Shown piece after piece: positions 59,796-64,000 of a DNA stretch of 64,000 bases (its first letter is position 1; every line of letters begins with the position of its first letter). The position numbers and the translations under genes are program-made. Below the pieces are notes generated by a model that saw only the letters and a program-made list of their open reading frames with translations, was not told where the DNA came from and made no database searches. Source of the DNA: Cyclobacteriaceae bacterium. GTDB lineage: Bacteria; Bacteroidota; Bacteroidia; Cytophagales; Cyclobacteriaceae. The DNA lies in assembly GCA_013141055.1 (NCBI GenBank), contig JABFRS010000001.1, positions 2,721,714 to 2,785,713 on the forward strand, given 5' to 3'.

Positions 59796-60959
59796 ATGAC
59801 CACCACTTTACCCACCACCCACCCCCGCATCTCCTCCATCGACATCCTTCGTGGCATCATCATGATCATCATGGCGCTGGATCATGTGAGGGAGTTTTAT
59901 AGTCGCAGTGCAATACGGCCGGAGGATCTTACGCAGGCGTCGGAAATGCTTTTCATGACACGGTGGATCACACATTTCTGTGCTCCGGTTTTTATTTTCC
60001 TGTCGGGCATGAGCATGCGATTGTATGAAGGGAATAAGACAAAGAGAGAGGTCAGTATTTTTTTATTGAAACGCGGTGCCTGGCTGATGTTCCTGGAGAT
60101 CACCGTGATCAATTTCCTGTGGAACTTCGGATATGATTTTATTCTGCTGGAAGTGATCTGGGTGATAGGCTGGTCTATGATCTGTCTCGCCGGGTTGATA
60201 TGGTTGCCAAGAATGGCATTGTTGGTGGTGGTGGTGGCGATCATTGCGTTTCATAACCTTGTTCCGGATGTTACACCGGTCACTACCGGCAATATGTTCT
60301 GGGCGTCGCTTCATAATTCACCATTCGTTGTCAAGTTTGAAAGTATTCCCATCATGATCGTTGCCTATTCGCTGGTTCCCTGGGTAGCGCTCATGGCAGC
60401 AGGGTACTGGATGGGAGAATGGTATCACTATGAAGAAGGCAGAAGAAATAAACTGTTGCGGTTAACGGGAGTGGCATTGATCGTGATCTTTATTGTCATG
60501 CGACTGATCAACCAGTACGGCGATCCGTTTCCGTGGGCGCAACAACCAAGAGGATTTATGTTTTCGGTGTTGTCGTTTATTAATGTCACCAAGAAGCCGC
60601 CATCGTTGTTTTTTATTTTATTGATGATGGGTCCTGCGTTATTCCTGTTGTCGGTAGCGGATCACATCAAAGGCTTTGCAAGGAAGTTCGCGATGGCGTT
60701 TGGCCAGGTGCCGCTATTCTTTTTTGTGGTCCATATTTTCTTTATCAGTGTCACCTCGTGGGTGTGGGTGCATTTCACGCTCAGCGAACAGGTGAACATT
60801 GCCTTTGCATCTGCCAAACAGTTCCCTGCTGATTATACTCCATCTTTAATAAGAACCTATGTTGTATGGGTACTCGTGCTGATCGTATTATACTTCCCAT
60901 GCAAATGGTACGCCGATTACAAGAGAAAGAATAAAAGCTGGTGGCTGAGTTATCTCTGA
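59796..60959 (+). CDS. DUF1624 / heparan-acetyltransferase-like membrane protein
   Basis: A 387-residue protein with ten or so helices. It starts RISSIDILRGIIMIIMALDHVREFY, with RxxSIDxLRGxxMxxMxLDHxR, the hallmark of the DUF1624/HGSNAT acyltransferase family. THFCAPVFIFLSGMSMRLY follows. It is likely to transfer an acyl group to a glycan or lipid across the membrane. Its substrate is unknown. It follows the REP cluster, separate from the genes around. Confidence 0.88.
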   Translation: MTTTLPTTHPRISSIDILRGIIMIIMALDHVREFYSRSAIRPEDLTQASEMLFMTRWITHFCAPVFIFLSGMSMRLYEGNKTKREVSIFLLKRGAWLMFLEITVINFLWNFGYDFILLEVIWVIGWSMICLAGLIWLPRMALLVVVVAIIAFHNLVPDVTPVTTGNMFWASLHNSPFVVKFESIPIMIVAYSLVPWVALMAAGYWMGEWYHYEEGRRNKLLRLTGVALIVIFIVMRLINQYGDPFPWAQQPRGFMFSVLSFINVTKKPPSLFFILLMMGPALFLLSVADHIKGFARKFAMAFGQVPLFFFVVHIFFISVTSWVWVHFTLSEQVNIAFASAKQFPADYTPSLIRTYVVWVLVLIVLYFPCKWYADYKRKNKSWWLSYL

Positions 60960-60968
60960 TGTGAAATA

Positions 60969-61406
60969 TTATTTGAGACTCATGAATAATTCCGTCTCGC
61001 ATTTTTCTTCGTCGGAATTCCAGTGACCATAGATCTCAATGTAAGGCAACGTGGTATCAAAGCCTTTTGAGTTTAATTCCTTCGTCATCATCTGTCCTTT
61101 TTCTTTGATCAGACCATAAGGACCGATGTGTTTGTAGTAAGCATATTTTTCAAGAACAATTATCTTATGTTCAAGCTCTGTGTCTTTGGTGAGAGGATCC
61201 TCAAGCGCTACACCGGCAAAGACTTTTTCATTTCCTTCATACACCCAGATATTCTTTCCCTTATTTTTTATTGCTTCTCTTTTAACCGTCTCCCACATCT
61301 TACCGGATAACTTAAAAGCAGTGCCCACATAATCTTTGTTCACAGCAAAGCCGCCAAAGCCATGGATGTTTATTTCCAATGGGTGGGTAATGATCTCTAA
61401 TTCCAT
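60969..61406 (-). CDS. GyrI-like / AraC effector-binding domain protein
   Basis: A 145-residue protein with the GyrI-like SOUL fold: an N-terminal MELEIITHPLEINIHGFGG strand, WVYEGNEKVFAGVALED, AYYKHIGPYGLIKEKGQMM and YIEIYGHW, near the end IEIY and E at the final strand. Free-standing members bind small hydrophobic compounds. It begins convergently 9 bp from the acyltransferase-like gene and is separate from the next gene by a 745-bp repeat region. Confidence 0.82.
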   Translation of the reverse strand: MELEIITHPLEINIHGFGGFAVNKDYVGTAFKLSGKMWETVKREAIKNKGKNIWVYEGNEKVFAGVALEDPLTKDTELEHKIIVLEKYAYYKHIGPYGLIKEKGQMMTKELNSKGFDTTLPYIEIYGHWNSDEEKCETELFMSLK

Positions 61407-62152
61407 GAAAACAAGTTATCGAAATCCTAAGGAATAAGGGAAGGATCTGAATAGAGACCGAATAGGAACCGGGTTGAGACTGGGTAGGATCCGAATAGAG
61501 ACTGGGAAGAGAAGGGCGGGAATCAGAGAGGAATAGGGGAATGATCAGAGAGGAATAGGGGATGAATCAGAGAAACATCAGAGAGTAATCAGAGGTGAAT
61601 CAGAGAAGAATAAGGGAAGAGACAGAGAAAAACGCGGTTTTATAGGGGAACGATCAGAGACGAATCAGAGAATCATCAGAGAAAGCAGCGTTTTTATAAG
61701 AGAAACATCAGAGAGCGATCAGAGAAACATCAGAGAAAGCATGCAATGGTAGCTGAAAAGTACGAGGAACGTCCGAGAAACGTTCGAGAAACACCCCTAA
61801 AAACCCTCAAATTGGGCTAAAAACGAAGAAAACTGGGTTAAAAAGGAGTTGAAATTTAAAGAAGGGGATAAAAAACGGGGAATGGAGGATGGAAAGGGGG
61901 TTTTGGAGGATGGGGGTTGAAGAGAGGATGATAGCAAGGCCTTAAAAAGAGGGGAAAAAGACTTTTAGTACAAGGCCCTTGTATTTCTAAGGCCTGAAGG
62001 GCCGAGATTTATTAGCCCTGGCCGCAGGCCAGGGTTTGCGATGCAAACGTGCATTTAAGCCCTGAATGGGCGAGATTGTTAGATAATAATTCCCGGCCCT
62101 TCAGGCCTTAGACAAACTAATAATAAAAATGGGGGACCCCACACCCCCAAAC
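61407..62152. repeat. Non-coding region with purine-rich repeats
   Basis: From 61430 to about 61930 the plus strand is very poor in C and T. Twelve ATCAGAG cores lie at irregular spacing between about 61520 and 61740, after several GAATAGAGAC copies. It then has TTT/CCC-rich breaks. No intact gene is seen. The block ends in the separate structured element at 61987-62111. Confidence 0.65.
61987..62111. repeat. 125-bp structured element with 18-bp terminal inverted repeats
   Basis: Perfect terminal inverted repeats CTAAGGCCTGAAGGGCCG (61987-62004) and its complement (62094-62111). Inside are three hairpins: CCCTGGCC-gca-GGCCAGGG (62016-62034), GTTTGC-gat-GCAAAC (62034-62048) and GCCC-tgaat-GGGC (62059-62071). 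It resembles a MITE or large REP element. TACAAGGCCCTTGTA at 61969-61983 is just left of it. Confidence 0.7.
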
Positions 62153-62818
62153 CTACACCCCAACGAGTCCCCCGTAATTATCTTCAATGAACTTGTCAAT
62201 CGCCTCATAGAAAGCTTCCAGCTCCATCTCATCCAGATCAATCATCACCTTCCTGCCATCCACCAACGTCAACTGAAACTTGTGAAGAACTTTCCGCTCA
62301 TCTTTTATTAATGTCAACGCCTTGATCTCCTGCATCCCGAACTTGCCCACCTTCTCATTGTTCCGGTATTCTATGTATGTGTTCGTCAACGTCAGGAAGT
62401 CATTATAATTTTTCAACCCTGTAAACAGCTTCCCTACAATCGGGAACACCACACATATACCGGACCAGATGAAAAAGCGAACATGGTTCACTTCATGATT
62501 CATATAGATGAAAACAAAAATGAATGGGATCGCCAGGTAGATCAGCAGCTGCTTCTTCAGCTTGTTGCGATGGTTCCGCAGATTCAATCCTCCATCTACC
62601 GGCTTCACATGGATCGGAAATAAAAACTCTTCCCACAGCACCATCACCATGATGATCACCGCAATGCTCACCAGCGTCATGCCGATGTATGCTTCGGCAT
62701 CGAGGTCTTTCACCGGTGTGTCAAACAACTGTGATGACAACAGGAATGAGATAACAAAAATCAATAGCAATAGCCCGATGCTGATTTCCTTGGGATATGT
62801 CGGCCGGATAATTTTCAT
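62153..62818 (-). CDS. Membrane protein with cytosolic PH-like domain, unrecognised
   Basis: A 221-residue protein with three or four hydrophobic segments in the first 130 residues (IGLLLLIFVISFLLSSQLF, IGMTLVSIAVIIMVMVLW, IYLAIPFIFVFIYM) and a C-terminal soluble part with a beta-rich pattern (ITLTNTYIEYRNNEKVGKFGMQEIKALTLIKDERKVLHKFQLTLVDGRKVMI) such as seen in YcxB/PH-like domains. Function unknown. Confidence 0.7.
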   Translation of the reverse strand: MKIIRPTYPKEISIGLLLLIFVISFLLSSQLFDTPVKDLDAEAYIGMTLVSIAVIIMVMVLWEEFLFPIHVKPVDGGLNLRNHRNKLKKQLLIYLAIPFIFVFIYMNHEVNHVRFFIWSGICVVFPIVGKLFTGLKNYNDFLTLTNTYIEYRNNEKVGKFGMQEIKALTLIKDERKVLHKFQLTLVDGRKVMIDLDEMELEAFYEAIDKFIEDNYGGLVGV

Positions 62819-62852
62819 AATACGTTAAAAAGAATTTTAATACTTGTCAGGA

Positions 62853-64000
62853 TTAATTCCATCCGCCACCGAGCGCACGATAGATGTTCACCATCGCATT
62901 CATACGCTGCTTCTTGGTTTCCACCAGCTCGAACTTCGACTCCAGCGCATCACGCTGTGTTAATAACACTTCCATGTAGTCAGCCCGCGCCGAACGGAAA
63001 AGTCGTGTCGAGATATCAATGGACTCTGTCAGCGTCTGCACTTGCTTCAAGCGAAGGTCCAGACTCTTCTCCATGTTGGTGATGTTGGATAGCTGGTTGG
63101 AAACTTCCAGGTAAGCTCTCAGGATCGTGCGCTCATAATTATAGACTGCCTGGATCTGTCTTGCGTTGGCACTATAATATGTAGCCTTGATCGCATTCCG
63201 GTTCACAAGTGGTCCGGTCAGGCCGGCACCAATCGCATAGAACATCGACTCAGGTTTGGTAGCCAGGTAATCAAGCTTGAATGCATCCAGACCAATGGCA
63301 CCTCGTATGTTCAACGATGGATAGAAATATGCTTTCGCAACTTTCACATCCAGCTTCGCCGCCGCCAGTGCAAGTTCCGCCTGACGGATGTCCGTTCTGT
63401 TTTGCAACAGCTGTGACGGTATCCCCGCCTGAATACTATCAGGCTTCAGCTCAATGAAACTTTGTGAGTTACGTGCAATCGGCTGTGGAAATCTTCCCAC
63501 CAGGAAGTTGATCCTGTTCTCCGTTTCAATGATCTCCTGCTGGATGTGATACTGACGACTTTGGTTCTTTAACACTTCGGCCTCAAACCTGCGCACCGCC
63601 AGCTCCGTAACTTTTGCTGCGCTCTTTTGAAGTCTTACGATCTCCAGTGCATTCTGCTGAATCTCAATATTGTTTTTAAGGATGATCAGCTGGTTGTCGA
63701 GCGCCATCAATTCATAGTAGGAGTTGGCGATCTCTGCTGCGAGGTTGGTCACCATAAAGTTCTTTCCCTCCATCGTCGACAGATAGCTGAACACCGCCGA
63801 CTTCTTGGCATTGCGCAGCTTCTTCCAGATGTCGATCTCCCAAGATACATTCGCCGCTACCATAAAGTCGGGCAATGGATCCGGAAACTCCTGACCCGGT
63901 GCGATATTGGAATTGGCTTCCACCGACCCTTGTCTTGTGAACCGTGCAACCTTCTCAACACCCGCACCGCCGGTGACATCGATAAAAGGTAAGTACTGTC
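62853..64000 (-). CDS. TolC-family outer-membrane efflux protein, 5' end missing
   Basis: The frame stays open to the right edge, so the N-terminus lies beyond the window; the internal GTG at 63923 is not the likely start. The visible 382 residues hold outer-membrane efflux repeats: NVSWEIDIWKKLRNAKKSAVFSYL, LLQNRTDIRQAELALAAAKLDVKVAKAYFYPSLNIRGAIG, and FRSARADYMEVLLTQRDALESKFELVETKKQRMNAMVNIYRALGGGW at the end. This is the NodT/OprM-type RND outer-membrane channel. Its pump partners are expected outside the window. Confidence 0.92.
   Translation of the reverse strand, partial: QYLPFIDVTGGAGVEKVARFTRQGSVEANSNIAPGQEFPDPLPDFMVAANVSWEIDIWKKLRNAKKSAVFSYLSTMEGKNFMVTNLAAEIANSYYELMALDNQLIILKNNIEIQQNALEIVRLQKSAAKVTELAVRRFEAEVLKNQSRQYHIQQEIIETENRINFLVGRFPQPIARNSQSFIELKPDSIQAGIPSQLLQNRTDIRQAELALAAAKLDVKVAKAYFYPSLNIRGAIGLDAFKLDYLATKPESMFYAIGAGLTGPLVNRNAIKATYYSANARQIQAVYNYERTILRAYLEVSNQLSNITNMEKSLDLRLKQVQTLTESIDISTRLFRSARADYMEVLLTQRDALESKFELVETKKQRMNAMVNIYRALGGGWN

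Noticed and set aside
61520..61740. CRISPR or VNTR array of ATCAGAG
   Set aside because: The cores are short and spacing irregular, with no constant spacer or period.

Overview
The window is chromosomal DNA of a Bacteroidota bacterium, most likely a Cytophagales relative. Evidence: type IX secretion (type B) C-terminal domains at the left edge, TAnnTTTG-type -7 promoter elements, few Shine-Dalgarno sites, a cbb3 oxidase in the Bacteroidota arrangement (fused CcoN-CcoO, CcoQ, CcoP, CcoG, FixH, SafE-like) and 4-bp ATGA gene overlaps.

Layout. (1) 1-3.96 kb: chromosomal flank with two tandem T9SS type B proteins and a TPR/SH3 protein. (2) 4.2-54.8 kb: a genomic island of about 50.5 kb inserted at the 3' end of tRNA-Lys(TTT). 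A tyrosine recombinase lies just inside, and a perfect 15-bp copy of the tRNA 3' end closes the far side. (3) 54.8-64 kb: chromosomal flank with a GreA/GreB factor, a serine hydrolase, a REP palindrome cluster with its RAYT transposase, an acyltransferase-like membrane protein, a structured repeat region and a truncated TolC-like gene.

The island has two parts. The left cargo (6.2-45.5 kb) is a coherent low-oxygen/energy-stress module. It holds a complete cbb3 oxidase with maturation genes (CcoG, FixH, CcoI, CcoS), an acetyl-phosphate route (phosphoketolase, acetate kinase, phosphoglycerate mutase, CoA-transferase), four universal stress proteins, P-type and Nramp-type transporters, L,D-transpeptidase, BON, ferritin-like, MBL-RNase, SDR and LOG proteins, and its own regulators. 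The regulators are a PAS histidine kinase with FixL-like His/Arg spacing and a receiver domain followed in the -1 frame by a Crp/Fnr domain. The receiver-Crp junction lies on an A6 slippery run, so the two may be one protein. Fourteen intergenic palindromes of form TGAY-N4-RTCA sit in front of all 19 inferred cargo transcription units; in many, a TAnnTTTG-like element lies about 23 nt downstream, which is class II activator geometry. I read this as a mobile, self-contained FixLJ/FixK-like regulon.

The right part (45.6-54.7 kb) is AT-richer and defence-like. It starts with a fragment of a second, diverged integrase. It then has a Fic protein with an AbiEi-like N-terminus, a retron/DRT-like reverse transcriptase preceded by about 640 bp of non-coding or decayed DNA, and a DNA adenine methylase with two ParB-fold proteins divergent from a frameshifted two-domain nuclease. 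The integrase fragment suggests that two elements accreted at the same tRNA.

Protein family calls come from motifs read by eye; no database search was run.
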